A DNA stretch of 64,000 nt from Mixophyes australis (GCA_036250195.1 JAVHZZ010000008.1:2254001-2318000), one strand, 5' to 3'. Positions 1-11,639 are shown, counted from the first letter of the stretch. Numbers and translations: made by a program. Notes: generated by a model not told the origin, from the sequence alone.

Positions 1-614
1 CTGCATTACTGTGACTGGTCACAGGGTATAACAGGGTGCGACTTATCCTCACAGAACTGTGTTGGAGATGACAACAAGGGAGTTGTGTGATATTTACCTG
101 GTGTCAGAGCCACAGATAGTCACAGAAGCTGTTCAGACCGGTCTCATCTGCTTCCATGTTTCCTTCTTCCTTTGGTTTTGGGTAAAGACAGATGTAGAGT
201 ATGCACCATCCCGCTGCCCCTCAGTGATTGGTCCTTACACGGTAATCAGACACGTGGGGAGATCTCTGATACGTAGAATGCGCCGGCTGCGCTTATGTTG
301 GGTCTCACCCACCACAATGGCCGTTCCTGCTCAGTGAAAGATGTAATTACCCAGCGTGATATCATTGGGCCTCAGTTGTATCAGCAGAAAGTGTATTCAC
401 ATATAGTGCATGGGTAGTAATACAGATCAGACTGAGCGTGTACCGTGTAACATACCACGTGGCGACTGATTACAGACAGCGTGTAACCCGCGCATCACGT
501 CTCTAGATCAGACGGCAAATTGATGAAAGATAAAAACATAAGACGATTGTCTAGTAAACATTGTATGACTGTGACGTTCCTCACGGTACTAACGTCTCTG
601 TATTCTCTACACAG
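1..614 (+). other. Presumed intron, with one doubtful upstream exon
   Basis: This stretch precedes the terminal exon at 615 and ends in an acceptor-like tract (ctgtattctctacacag). A possible exon at 55-181 sits between an acceptor-like 'cttatcctcacag' and a donor-like 'gg|gtaaag'. It is open in one frame and joins the next exon in phase, but its 3' part translates to a hydrophobic string that looks intronic. I would not call it a gene part without an alignment. Confidence 0.3.
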
Positions 615-674
615 AGAAAGCGCCGGGAATCTGCCTCCAGCTGTTCATCCGTGAAGAAGATGAAGAAGCCTTGA
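615..674 (+). CDS. Terminal coding exon of an unidentified plus-strand gene
   Basis: After the acceptor 'tattctctacacag' the sequence reads RKRRESASSCSSVKKMKKP followed by TGA at 672-674. The short basic, serine-rich C-terminus resembles a nuclear localisation tail, but I do not recognise the protein. A 3' UTR of normal length and a canonical AATAAA with a GT-rich downstream element follow, which supports a true gene end over a chance frame. The left end assumes the first AG; two bases later is also possible. Earlier exons lie mostly outside the window. The gene faces the minus-strand gene ending near 15.9 kb, so the two are convergent. Confidence 0.5.
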   Translation, partial: RKRRESASSCSSVKKMKKP

Positions 675-1540
675 GGTCCCTGGCACGGCAGCCGGTGAGA
701 GAGGTTGGGTCTGGTCCAGAGTCTGGTGGGCGAAGGCCAGAGGGGGCCGCTGACATTATCCTTGTTTTTATTACGTCTACGTTTTATGTTTGGGGTTCAG
801 ATGGCACAAAATCAGCGATAAGTTTCCTGCTGCTCGGACTGACGTAGAGGCCGGTTCCTGTACCTGCGTTCTGTGTCACATTATTACCGACACACAACGC
901 CTCTGACGTGGTCCGGAGAGGGTTTTATTTAGTGTATTTTACTTTTAAGTTCTGACATTGAGCAGTACCCGGGAAATGGGTTTGTGTCCGGGAAACCACA
1001 GTGTCGGAAACGTCTGGATCTGTGCGTGATACAAGCGGGTTCCATGTGCCGCACAGCGGAGAGGGATGATCTTCGTGCGCCAACGTTTCCCTCGTGTCTC
1101 CGCCATTGCAGCATCAGCCACCTGTGAAACTTCTGTTACATTAAAAATACAGCTGATCGTTGTCATTGGTTTCAATAGTAAAACTTAGTGTGGTCCTATA
1201 ATCGTTACCATTCCTCCCGTTCTCTATATATTGTCATCGGTGAAGATCAACAGACTAAACCTCTTCCTAATCCGCTGGAAGATTGAATAAATAACTAACT
1301 TGAAAACATGAATGTTACATGATGTAGTAACTCTCTTTTAGGGGGGGGGGGGGGGGGCTTTTCCCTTCCACACAAATCTTTACCAGTTTTATCCGCTGAA
1401 CTCTTGATACAATAATCAGTATTTGTGTCACACTTGTCCCTACACTGTAAATATTCCCGGGAACTTTTTATTTCTTGTTGTATGAAAGATGTTCTTGTTG
1501 TTTTTGTTTCTAAATAAAAGTGCAGGTACTCCCATCACTG
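675..1540 (+). other. 3' untranslated region of the plus-strand gene
   Basis: Unique sequence between the stop codon and the poly(A) site. It contains a 17-base G run at 1341-1357, a likely length-variable and assembly-sensitive site. An earlier AATAAA occurs near 1285, but it lacks an obvious GT-rich downstream element. Confidence 0.4.
1513..1518 (+). terminator. Poly(A) signal AATAAA
   Basis: AATAAA in a T-rich context (tttgtttctaaataaaag), followed 40-60 bases later by a GT-rich stretch (tcgttgctgtaagtg). That is the usual arrangement of a vertebrate cleavage and polyadenylation site. Confidence 0.5.
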
Positions 1541-2794
1541 GGATCCATATCGTTGCTGTAAGTGATTTGTATAATGACTGCGTCATGAATGTACAGTTCT
1601 GAGCCGCTTAACCCAGCGGAGGCAGACATTTTGTAGGCGGAGTCAATGTATTTCAGGTTACTGACGTCACTGCGGCTGAAGCTTTGTTCTTATTGTTGTG
1701 TTTTTAACGCATGAAAACTGGGTAAAAAATGTTGAAAAACTGCACGTCGGGGAGATTCCTGAACATGATTGTGTAAGAAATGTCTGAGCAGCGTCTGGTG
1801 ATGTCATTGGTGGTATCGCAGCGGTTTTACCAGATAAGTGATGGTGATTGTACCCTCTGTGAGCCGCATGTCCTCCTGTCATCACGTTCTGTCCAGGCCT
1901 AGGACATATACTTCTGTATTACGGTAACTCTTATTCTCCGTTTATAACCTGCAATGGAGACTCGGAAAAAGACAAAGAGTTGTAGTTTATTGTTTGAGTT
2001 TAGTTGGAAGCTGCGATGTATCCTGGATTTATCCCCGACTTGTGGAAGGAAAATAATAAAAGTCCAGATTTATTCTAAGTATAATAATAGTTCCAGACAC
2101 ATTGGACCAGTAAATCAGTCTGTGGGCAATCCAGCCCAGAAGAGACAACTCAACAAAACTACCCGTCAGTAAATCTGTTTGTTATCCAGCAGGTGGTGGG
2201 TACACGTGGTCTGTGCTGGGGATGATGTGGATAATAATCCGTGTTCCTTGTTTATAACGGATGAAAGGGTCGCTGTGCGCTGGAAACATTTAATGATTGA
2301 GTGTGTAATAGAAAATGTATGAAAATCATAGCGCAACGTTTATATAACCGGTGTGGATGGTCTCGTGTGGTCCCAGCGATGATTAAACTGCGCTCTATGA
2401 TGTAACTGGAGCTTGTTCTGTTCTTCAGCAACACTTACCGGCTGCTCCCCGGGTAGTGCTCAGCGGGTGTACGCAGGGTGGTGTCGTCGTCTCTCGTGTG
2501 TTTGATTAACATTTATAAAGCACATTGTGTTCATTGTAACAATTTGCACCACTTTTGCAGAAGATAAAATCTCATGTTCTAAATGCTGCTGATGGATGGG
2601 TCCTGAGTGTGATGTATGATTTGTAAATCCCAGGTATAGGTCACAGGGTTTTGAAGCCTTTAGTCATTAAGTAAATCTGTACAAACCACAACGGAGAACC
2701 GATGGCGTCATAATAAACCGCGCAACAAATATATATAACCTGTTAAAATGTGAATCTCTGATCATCCTGATTTATAGAAATCCTCCAGCCGGTA
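1541..2794. other. Intergenic, no recognised feature
   Basis: Non-repetitive sequence with only short, frame-inconsistent open frames on both strands. I see no splice-flanked exon, transposon end or tandem repeat. Confidence 0.4.
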
Positions 2795-2796
2795 TA

Positions 2797-3020
2797 CAGT
2801 CAGGTCCATAAATATTAGGACATCGACACAATTCTCATATTTTGGGCTCTATACACCACCACAATGGATTTGAAATGAAACTAACAAGATGAGCTCTAAC
2901 TGCAGACTTTCAGCTTTAATTTGAGGGTATTTACATCCAAATCAGGTGAACGGTGTAGGAATTACAATGGTTTCTATATGTGTCTCCCAGTTTTTAAGGC
3001 ACCAAAAGTAATGGGACAAT
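2797..3020 (+). repeat. Left terminal inverted repeat of the Tc1-like element
   Basis: Mirrors 6367-6589 nearly base for base, including the 'accaccacaatgga' block and the inner 'taatgggacaa'. Confidence 0.9.
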
Positions 3021-4014
3021 CAACGCAAAAGCTATTTCATGGACATGTGTGGGTTATTCCCTCATTATTTCATCATCAATTAAGCAGGTAAATGGGCTGG
3101 AGCTGATTCTAGGTGTGACATGTGTATTTGAATACTGTTGCTGTCGTCTCTCAATATGAGATCCAAAGAGCTGTCACTATCAGTGACACAAGCCATCATT
3201 AGGCTGAAAAATTAAAACAAACCCATCAGAGAGATAGCAAAAACATTAGGTGTGGCCAAATCAACTGTTTGGAACATTCTTAAAAAGAAAGAACGCACCG
3301 GAGAGCTCAGCAACACCAAAAGACCTGGAAGACCACGGAAAACAACTGTGGTGGATGACAGAACAATTTTTCCCTGGTGAAGAAAAACCCCTTCACAACA
3401 GTTGGCCAAATCAAGAACACTCTCCAGGAGGTAGGTGTATATGTGTCAAAGTCAACACTCAAGAGAAGACTTCACAAGAGTGAATATAGAGGGTTCACCA
3501 CAAGATGTAAACCATTTGTGAGCCACAAAAACAGGAAGACCAGATTAGAGTTTGGAAACAACATCTAAAAAAGCCATTACAGTTCTGGTACAACATCCTA
3601 TGGACAGATGAGACAAAGATCAACTTGTACCAGAGTGATGGGAAGAGAAGAGTATGGAGACGGAAAGGAACTGCTCATGATCCAAAACTTACCACCTCAT
3701 CAGTGAAGCATGGAGGTGGTAGTGTCATGGTGTGGGCATGTATGGCTGCCAATGGTACTGGTTCCCTTGTATTTATTGATGATGTGACTGCTGACAAAAG
3801 CAGCAGGATGAATTCTGAAGTGTTTCGGGCAATATTATCTGCTCATATTCAGTCAAATGCTTCAGAACTCATTGGACGGCGCTTCACAGTGCAGATGGAC
3901 AATGACCCGAACAATACTGCAAAAGCAACCAAAGGTTTTTTTTTTTAACTCTTTATTTAAAGCGGAAACAGGAAAAATACAATCAACACTTTTGACATAA
4001 AAATATTAATATTC

Positions 4015-4683
4015 CATAGTTTCCTAAATACCCTTTTTGAAGCTCCTATCCCGAAAGATCCCTGGATATTTCTTTTATGTTACACTCCCCAAGACCTGGA
4101 CAAATTCTCCAAGAAATTAACTGCCCACATCCTGACAGCAGCCAAATCACTCATAGCCCTTAATTGGAAAAAGACCTCATCTCCATCCCTTTTGGCTCTC
4201 AAGAAGCAGATTTGGCACGTGGCCGCTATGGAGGAGATTACGTACTACCTCCACGATAGAGGCCACGTCTTCAGTCAAGTCTGGGCTCCATGGCTAGCCG
4301 TGGAACACACCTTCCCCCCTCAACGCTCCACGTCCTCCGACCTGACCCATGTGCGATGACCCTAAATCTTCCTTACACATATCTCCCCCTCTGCTATAGG
4401 CTCAACACACCCTAGTTATCCTCTAAATACTTACAGTGCTTATCTTTGTGGTCCTACCCCCCTCACCCCTCCCCCACAATCCATTTTGTTCCTACACCCA
4501 TTTTATATTACTCTTTAAAAATGTAAAAACCGGTCATTTTTGTCTAAAGGTTTCCTAATATGCGATACACCACAATAACTGTTGTGATTTTACTGTGCAT
4601 GCTACACAGTGTTATCGTTTTGCTGTCTGTATTTTCTTGATTGACCACTGAAAATAAAAAATTATAAAAAAAATAAATAAAAT
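4015..4683 (+). mobile_element. Second L1-like 3' fragment, inserted into the first LINE
   Basis: A plus-strand fragment flanked by 'atattaatattc' at 4003-4014 and 4684-4695, a clear target-site duplication. It encodes an ORF2 C-terminus from about 4021 to 4357 (KDPWIFLLC, AAKSLIALNWKK, MEEITYYLHDRG, FSQVWAPW), then a 3' UTR and an A-rich tail (gaaaataaaaaattataaaa). The same blocks occur in diverged form on the minus strand at 5009-5212, so host and guest LINE are related. Confidence 0.75.
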
Positions 4684-5008
4684 ATATTAATATTCAAGAT
4701 GTCTCCTCTATGTTTTATACTTTTATATCGGTGGGGAGGGGGAAAGAGGAAGAAGGGGTGGGAGGTAGTAAGGCACAAGTACTGTTAACAATATAGCTAA
4801 TAAGTAAATAAGCAAACTTGCAACATTGCTAGGAAAAGCTAATTCACATGATTACATTGGCTACCAAAAAGAGAAATAGCATACAAACATTACTCACCAG
4901 TAGCGCGCCAAATCCAGCCCGGGGGGTCCAGAGGCGGCCCAAGAGCTATATTCCATCAGCGGGAGGGGGAGTCATATTGGATAGGCAGCTACGGCTTTCT
5001 AGTAAATA

Positions 5009-5969
5009 CTATGGGGCCCACACCCTATTGAAATGATATGATTTATCATGAAGGTAACACGTTATACTCTCCATGCTTGTGACATGTCCTAGGTAGGACT
5101 GTAAGTCCTGCATAGCGGGAGCCCCAGGGTCTTTCCAGTGTTTTGCTAATACTATTAGGGATTTAGCTGCTGCCAAGATATGGGAGATAAGCTTGTTAGA
5201 AGGCGCTCTCATCAGGTATAGGGCGAGAGAGAAGGCATGACCAGGGGTCCTTATCTATCTGTTGTTCTGATACAGAGTTTATGAGTGTAAGAACCATGTT
5301 CCAGAAAGGAGCTATGCGAGGGCAGGTCCACCATATATGTAACATCGTACCTCTCTGGCCACATTCCCGCCAGCAGCTCGGAGTGGCCGTAGGAAACATT
5401 TGAGACAGCCTATCAGGAGTATAGTACCATCTATAATACACTTTGTAGGCTGTTTCCTTAATTAATGTAGAGATCGAGCTCTTGCCAATCTCCTCCCTGA
5501 TCTCCTCCCAGCATGAGTCATCTGGAGGAGGTCCCAGGTCATTTTCCCATTCCCTCTCATGTCGGCCTGGAGTATCGAAAGTATAATCTATGAGCCAATT
5601 ATAGATCTGGGAGATCATCCCTTTAGTGCAGGCCTGTCCAACCTGCGGCCCTCCAGATGTTGTGAAACTACAAGTCCCAGCATGCCCTTCCAGCTATCAA
5701 CAGGTTGTCTACTGGCAGAGCACGCTGGGGCTTGTAGTTTCACAACACCTGGAGGGCCGCAGGTTGGACAGGCCTGCTTTAGTGAGAGGGTAATGTAAAC
5801 ACATGTACTCAAAGGAGGTCGGGGCCCGGAGAACCTCCTGGGGGGGCATAGACATGGCGAAGTGTCGGACCTGGGAGTACTCAAAAAAGAGCGGACAAAA
5901 AGGTTCAAAACTATGATGAAGTTCCGACATGGAAGCCCAAGTTTGATTGACTGCCAGGTCCGAAACCAC
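5009..5969 (-). pseudogene. LINE ORF2 C-terminal pseudogene (L1/Tx1 type)
   Basis: Reading leftward on the minus strand it encodes a typical post-RT ORF2 C-terminus. In order this is WASMSELHHSFEPFCPLFFE, MISQIYNWLIDYTFDTPGR, ETAYKVYYRWYYTPDRLSQM, a cysteine-rich block CWRECGQRGTMLHIWWTCPR with FW after it, then AAAKSLIVLAKHWKDP and SITCYLHDK. The C-x2-C...H...C spacing with TCP is the classic L1-type C-terminal motif. The frame is broken by a 148-bp hAT element at 5629-5776 and a frame change near 5200. No reverse transcriptase domain remains. Confidence 0.82.
5629..5776. mobile_element. hAT-type hairpin MITE with 8-bp target duplication
   Basis: 148 bp with near-perfect inverted repeats starting caggcctgtccaacctgcgg and ending with the complement. 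CTTTAGTG is duplicated at 5621-5628 and 5777-5784; 8 bp is the hAT signature. It interrupts the LINE reading frame, so it is younger than that insertion. It encodes nothing. Confidence 0.93.
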
Positions 5970-6366
5970 CCGTATTCCCGCCCTTATTCAATGTTTAAAT
6001 TGCTGTGTTGAATTGCTATGAGGGAAGTGAGGGTTGCCCCAGAGAGGAGTCAGAGGTGAGATAGGGGAGGACCCAAAGAGTTTTTTAAGGCTAATAAGTG
6101 GAGTGTTATGGAATGGCCAAGTCAATCACCTGACCTGAATGAGATTGAGCATGCATTTCACTTGATGAAGCCAAAACTGAAGGGAAAATGCCCCAAGAAC
6201 AAGCAGGAACTGAAGACATTTGCAGTAGAGGCCTGGCAGAGCATCACCAGGGATGACACCCAGAGTCTGGTGACGTCTATGCCTTCCAGACTTCAGGCTG
6301 TAATTGACTGCAAAGGATTTGCACAAAGTATTAAAAAGTGAAAGTTTGATGTAGGATTGTTTAGTT

Positions 6367-6589
6367 TGTCCCATTACTTTTTGGTCCCTTAAAAAGTGGG
6401 AGGCACATATAGAAACCGTTGTAATTCCTACACCGTTCACATGATTTGGAGGTAAATTCCCTCAAATTAAAGCTGAAAGTCAGCAGTTAAAGCACATCTT
6501 GTTTGTTTCATTTCAAATCCATTGTGGTGGTGTATAGAGCCCAAAATATGAGAATTGTGTCGATGTCCCAATATTTATGGACTTGACTG
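6367..6589 (-). repeat. Right terminal inverted repeat of the Tc1-like element
   Basis: Complement of 2797-3020. It differs by scattered substitutions, as expected of an old inactive copy. Confidence 0.9.
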
Positions 6590-6608
6590 TATGTGTATGG
6601 GATATATA

Positions 6609-7010
6609 TCTACTATATAAATGCCTAGTGGCGTGTGTGGAAAAAAAAAAAACCAAGCTGCAGCGCCACCTGCTGGGCAGAGTTATACACTGACCTATAT
6701 ATTTCTTGAAGGAGAAGTGACAGTTGGGAGTGGTTGGTGGTTTCCGGGGGTGACAGTGGGGAGTTTTTAACACCTTAAGTAGCTTGATGAAGGATGTGGC
6801 GATGAAGATGAAGGATGAGGTGATGGAGAAAAATGATGAGGTGGTGACTTGTGGACAAAACCACGTTAAAAAAGGGCGCTTGCGTCGGGAAGTAACGCTC
6901 TTCCCCTGAGGAGGCCTGGGCTAGGCCCAAATGCATGACAAGGACCTTTTTAACACCTTAAGTAGCTTGATTTGACTAGAATGCATGAGTATCATGCACG
7001 GGTTAACTTG
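6609..7010 (+). mobile_element. Helitron-like non-autonomous element (tentative)
   Basis: It begins TCTACTATATAAATGC, resembling Helitron 5' ends, directly after an A. Near the right end is a 7-bp stem hairpin (tgcatga gta tcatgca) followed by cgggttaac, as Helitrons carry near their 3' terminus. The exact CTRR end is not clear, hence the caution. Inside, 'tttttaacaccttaagtagc' occurs twice (about 6757 and 6948). No RepHel gene is present. Confidence 0.4.
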
Positions 7011-8769
7011 TGTATATATATATATATATATGTGTGTATGTATGGACACCTGCCCCTATTACAGCTGGTGTTTTGTTCTTTATTGGAAAATACAATAATA
7101 TTATTCTCATTTAATTGACTTTCTTGGTAAATATATTTGGGACTCATTATCAAATGCTCGTCAATACCTGGTGACACCTGCCGGGTAAAGGTCATCGGAC
7201 ATGTAACTAATTTTTCCCCTTTCTTTTTCTTAATTATAACTCTGAGATCAGACGTCAAAATTCATTTGACCTTTGATCTGTAATGAGCAGCAATTTAATG
7301 CATAACAAACTGACACATTGTGCACACGTTACACGTTACATGCCATTTACATGTTCTGTGTCTCCACGGCAGCCTCTGCCCACAAAACCGACCCTGCACC
7401 GGGTCTCCAATCTCATACAATATAAATCTGTAATAAAACGTATAAAAAATAAATAGTATAAAAATCTATTATTCACATATAATATACTGTACATTGCAGC
7501 CCCGTATAACGGCCCCATGCTGAGGGCTGTATTTTATTACATGTTGGCCATTATGTTTAGTGTAGCTCTGAACAAGAGGAGCTTGTGAACCACAGCGGTG
7601 TAAGGGCTCTAACAGGGGTCCCCAGATGCAGAGTGTGCAGTGCACACTGACCCAGACAAGGGGGCCCCACACCAGCTCCTCATATAGGTCCACCCTGCTC
7701 CCACAGTTGGCACAGGGAGGCGGACCCTTGTCTGGGTAACTGTGGCTTATAGTGGGTCAGCTGTGGTATTGGGGTCCTTCCTGGAACCAGCCACCTATTA
7801 AATGTCCTGCTGCTAAAAGTGGAGATCACCTGCTGGTCCCCTCCTTGTGGCTGGGGCTGGTTCCCCACATGTGTAAAGAAAGACACAGAAATCTGCCTCC
7901 CCCAGCAATCATCTGCAGCGCAGTCTAGCAGCTAGATGTGGTAGTCTTGAAAAGGGTGTATTAATGTAATGTGGTGGCTATTCATGTAGTGTAGCAGCCG
8001 CTGAGGGCTATTTAATGTGGGTTTTTTTGATTAAATGGGCAATTAATATAATGTACTAATATAATATAGGAGATAATGAAAACAATATGAGGTCTATTAT
8101 ATTTGCTGTCTATTCATTTAATGACATGGCTAATTAGGGGGGGGGGGGGTGGGGAGGAGGTCTATTTATTTTTTAAATGTAGGTGTTAATGATTTAAGGT
8201 TAGGGCAGGGAGGCCTAGAGTCTTCCACGAGGTGAATAGTACTTATCACTATCACTTTTCCAAACAGTGATGGTTTTGGGGAACTGTCCCACACAGTGGT
8301 AGGTTTGTCCTGTTCCACACTGCTCTGCCATTGTTACCAGCAGCTCTTACTGAGGTCATGTACTACTCGCTACTGCTCCAATATCTGTGCAGAGCAGCGG
8401 TAACATCAACAGTAATAATAATAATAAACACAGAATTAAAAAAACAAAACGCTTAAATCCTGAGTATAATACAATTTAGTTGATTTTCTAATTAAACAAA
8501 GTGCAAAGTTCCCATCGTGTTAAACGTGATATTTCAGTGTCTGTATTCTTATAAGCCATTTCCTTCACATATCCCCAAAGTACCAAATCTACTACCAATA
8601 GCGGCAAATTGGCCCAATATCGCCCTTTGTGTGGCCCTAAAATAAGCGCAATACCTCAAAAACAAAAATGAATACGTTTTTGAACATGTCGGGATATTTG
8701 GTCTGCAGGTGACTTTGTTCTGCCAGATATCTTCTGTAACTACTTCTAGCACCTACAATAACAACGTTT
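7011..8769. other. Intergenic, mostly unique
   Basis: Starts with a (TA)n run at about 7013-7030. It contains a 10-base G run near 8139 and a short (aat)n run near 8413. I see no exon with splice sites and no transposon ends. Confidence 0.35.
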
Positions 8770-9400
8770 ATGTATCATCTGAGTGCAGCTTGTACCCGGC
8801 TGGCTCGGGGTTTGCGGGCGCTCCGTTCTGGCTGCTCCTTTGATGTTTTGTCCCCCCTCCTTCCCCACTTGTTACCAGGAGCTGCTCAGCGTCCGCCATC
8901 CCTCCGACACAATCAATACCTGGTACAACTGGCCGAGCGGGATGTCACTCGCCCTGAATTATATTTCCAGACACTTCATCTGTTTGACGAAGTAACAAAG
9001 ATGCTGCTGAAATGCAGAAACGTTCCACAGCCCCCGTCAGACCTGTCGTGTTCTCTCCTGTCTGCCGCCTTGTTAACGAGGAACTGGAGACGGGAAGAAG
9101 CCGCTATTTCTAGACGTGATGGTGCCCGGGCCTCAGACTGCCGTATGCGACTCATAATTGGGGTCTTGTTAGATTGAGACTCTTCTACTCAATTATAAGA
9201 CATGAAATCATTTCTTGCTGTTCTTATTGGGGGAATGTTTATACCCAGCGTGGTTCACTGCGCCGCCTTCTCATGTCAGCCCTGTGCCTTAATAGCGCCA
9301 CACAGCCCTGAACATTTACGTAACACTTTGTATTATCGTGGACGACATCATAAAGGAAAACTCTTTTTTATCCCCATTATTTCTTCTTTAGTCCATTAGT
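8770..9400 (+). other. Unique ORF-rich segment, possible exon or conserved element
   Basis: A 135-codon frame (8770-9177) crosses the segment. A textbook acceptor tract ends at about 8878 (cctccttccccacttgttaccag). After it two frames are open: one reads ELLSVRHPSDTINTWYNWPS, the other continues LAERDVTRPELYFQTLHLFD. No convincing donor follows and I recognise no protein. The base composition is richer in GC than its surroundings. It could be an orphan exon, a decayed gene or a conserved non-coding element. Confidence 0.25.
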
Positions 9401-9551
9401 GAATTATGCAGTAAAAAAAAAAAATGTATTTAAATGAGTTTTCTAAATCTTGCTCCCCCTCCTGTGTTTATATTGATGTACACAGGCGATCATGTTATTT
9501 ATTTTTTCAGGTTGGGCTTTACAGGTGTTTGAAACAAAACTGTATGCGCTA

Positions 9552-9776
9552 TGTATGTTCTCCCCGTGTTTGCGTGGGTTTCCTCCGGGTGCTCCAGTTT
9601 CCTCCCACACTCCAAAAACATACTAGTAGGTTAATTGGCTGCTGTCAACTTGTCCCTAGTCTGTCTGTGTGTGTTGGGGAACTTAAACTGTAAGCTCCAT
9701 TGGGGCAGAGACTGATGTGACCGAGAAATATTCTCTGTACAGCGCTGCGGACTTGGTGGCGCTATATAAATAGATG
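9552..9776 (+). mobile_element. SINE, 5' truncated (frog tRNA-headed family)
   Basis: Matches the body and tail of the full copy at 26884: tgttctccccgtgtttgcgt, then cctccgggtgctcc, a GT-rich stretch, 'ctgtaagctcc' and the tail gcgctgcgga...ggcgctatataaat. The tRNA-like head is missing. Confidence 0.75.
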
Positions 9777-10344
9777 ATTATATAAATAACCTAATGTTGA
9801 AATTTGTTTTTTATTTTTACTTTAGGGGGGTCTTGCAGTACGGACAAAGGGTGAAGAGACAGAGCTAAGCTGTCCCTCCGCTCCTTGCTGATACTTGTAG
9901 GGAGCTGTATATAGATATTTAGGTGTCCACGTGTTTGTATGATACAATATGTTGTGTTTGTTATTTAGCTGGAATCTCCTAATGAACAGTCTCTACTTCA
10001 GCGATTGAGTTTATATGTTCATATCGCTATTGTCCGATTTATACAGAATGACACCGATGAGGACACGGCACAGTACAACTTCTGTTACATAAGACAACCG
10101 ATAAATAAGGGTCAGACTGCGGCTCTCTGACATGGGAGGACTTTGGTTTTATTCATCAGGAAAAGTCATAATTATGTTGCTCTCAAATAAGTATTGTTCT
10201 TATACACGACTCAGCTAAATATTACACGAGTTACAGAGCAACTAACCTCAAAATAGAAGAGCAATTGTTTTAAAACTCCATATACGGCAGCTGTCGATGT
10301 GACAGCAGGAAATGGTTCTTTAAAATTGACAAATCAATTTCCTA
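9777..10344. other. Intergenic, no recognised feature
   Basis: Unique AT-rich sequence between the SINE and the minisatellite. I see no supported gene, exon or repeat. Confidence 0.35.
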
Positions 10345-11600
10345 ACCTCACCCGCCTGGGAGCTGTAACGGTGCACTCTCTCGGAGTGGGGGCTATAATG
10401 GGGCGCTCTCTCTGAGTGGGGACTGTAACGGGGCGCTCTCTCGGAGTGGGGACTGTAACGGGGCGCTCTCTCTGAGTGGGGACTGTAACGGGGCGCTCTC
10501 TCGGAGTGGGGACTGTAACGGGGCACTCTCTCTGAGTGGGGACTGTAACGGGGCGCTCTCTCGGAGTGGGGACTGTAACGGTGCACTCTCTCGGAGTGGG
10601 GGCTATGACGGGGCGCTCTCTCGGAGTGGGGACTGTAACGGTGCACTCTCTCGGAGTGGGGACTGTAACGGTGCACTCTCGGATTGGGGGCAATAACAGG
10701 GCGCTCTCTCGGAGTGGGGGCTATAACGGTGCGCTCTCTCGGAGTGGGGGCTATAACGGGGCGCTCTCTCCGACTGGGGGCTGTAACGGGGCGCTCTCTC
10801 CGAGTGGGGACTGTAACGGTACGCTCTCTCCGACTGGGGGCTGTAACGGGGCGCTCTCTCTGAGTGGGGACTGTAACGGGGCGCTCTCTTGGAGTGGGGA
10901 CTGTAACGGTGCGCTCTCTCGGAGTGGGGACTGTAACGGGGCGCTCTCTCTGAGTGGGGACTGTAACGGGGCGCTCTCTCGGAGTGGGGACTGTAACGGT
11001 GCACTCTCTCGGAGTGGGGGCTATGACGGGGCGCTCTCTCGGAGTGGGGACTGTAACGGTGCACTCTCTCGGAGTGGGGACTGTAACGGTGCACTCTCGG
11101 ATTGGGGGCAATAACAGGGCGCTCTCTCGGAGTGGGGGCTATAACGGTGCGCTCTCTCAGAGTGGGGGCTATAACGGGGCGCTCTCTCCGACTGGGGGCT
11201 GTAACGGGGCGCTCTCTCCGAGTGGGGACTGTAACGGTACGCTCTCTCCGACTGGGGGCTGTAACGGGGCGCTCTCTCTGAGTGGGGACTGTAACGGTAC
11301 GCTCTCTCCGACTGGGGACTGTAACGGGGCGCTCTCTCAGAGTGGAGGGCTGTAGTGGAGCGCTCTTTCTTACACCGGGGCCTGTAACGGTGCGCTTCCT
11401 CGGAGTGGGGACTGTAATGGTGCACTCTCTCAGAGTGGGAGCTGTAACGGTGCGCTCTCTCCGACTGGGGGCTGTAACGGGGCGCTCTCTCGGAGTGGAG
11501 GGCTGTAGTGGAGCGCTCTTTCTTACATCGGGGCCTGTAACGGTGCGCTTCCTCGGAGTGGGGGCCTGTAATGGTGCGTGCTCTCACACCGTTGCCTGTA
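10345..11600. repeat. 30-bp GC-rich minisatellite, about 42 units, with higher-order duplication
   Basis: The unit is close to gcgctctctcggagtgggga plus ctgtaacggg (30 bp, ten codons), so long open frames run through on both strands (up to 263 codons on minus). They are repeat artefacts. A block carrying a shortened unit (ggattgggggcaataac) recurs 418 bp later (about 10681 and 11099). Another block (agtggagggctgtagtggag) recurs at 11341 and 11494. Confidence 0.95.
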
Positions 11601-11639
11601 ATGGTGACATCATTTGCGATGCCGTATAGTGGCGCAGTC

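Larger units (their letters stand above)
3935..6071 (-). mobile_element. L1-like (Tx1/L1 type) LINE 3' fragment inserted in the Tc1 transposase
   Basis: The Tc1 sequence stops at 'accaaag' (3928-3934) and resumes after 'acccaaag' (6071-6078), an approximate target duplication. The insert starts with 11 T on the plus strand, meaning a poly(A) tail and an element on the minus strand. It encodes the C-terminal part of a LINE ORF2 and is 5' truncated. Two later elements sit inside it (4015-4683 and 5629-5776). Confidence 0.8.
3156..6341 (+). pseudogene. Tc1-family transposase pseudogene, split by an L1 insertion
   Basis: The frame begins at an ATG (MRSKELSLSVTQAII) and contains the N-terminal helix-turn-helix region (EIAKTLGVAKSTVWNILK) and a GRPRK-type basic hook. 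The catalytic core includes VMVWACMAANGTGSLVFID and a degraded second aspartate region (MDNDPNN where the family has QQDNDPKH). After the insertion it resumes with WPSQSPDLNEIEHAFHLMK, the third acidic region, and ends SIKK-stop. A TAA stop after RLKN, frameshifts near 3370-3560 and the 2.1-kb insert make it inactive. Tc1 transposases are normally about 340 residues, and the pieces add up to roughly that. Confidence 0.9.
2797..6589 (+). mobile_element. Tc1-like transposon with long inverted repeats, disrupted
   Basis: The ends are mirror images: the left starts cagtcaggtccataaatatt and the right finishes with its complement just before a TA duplication (2795-2796 and 6590-6591). The terminal inverted repeats are about 220 bp. 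Between them lies a degraded DDE transposase reading frame interrupted by about 2.1 kb of later insertions. Without that insert the element would be about 1.65 kb, a normal Tc1 size. Stops and frameshifts make it non-autonomous. Confidence 0.92.
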
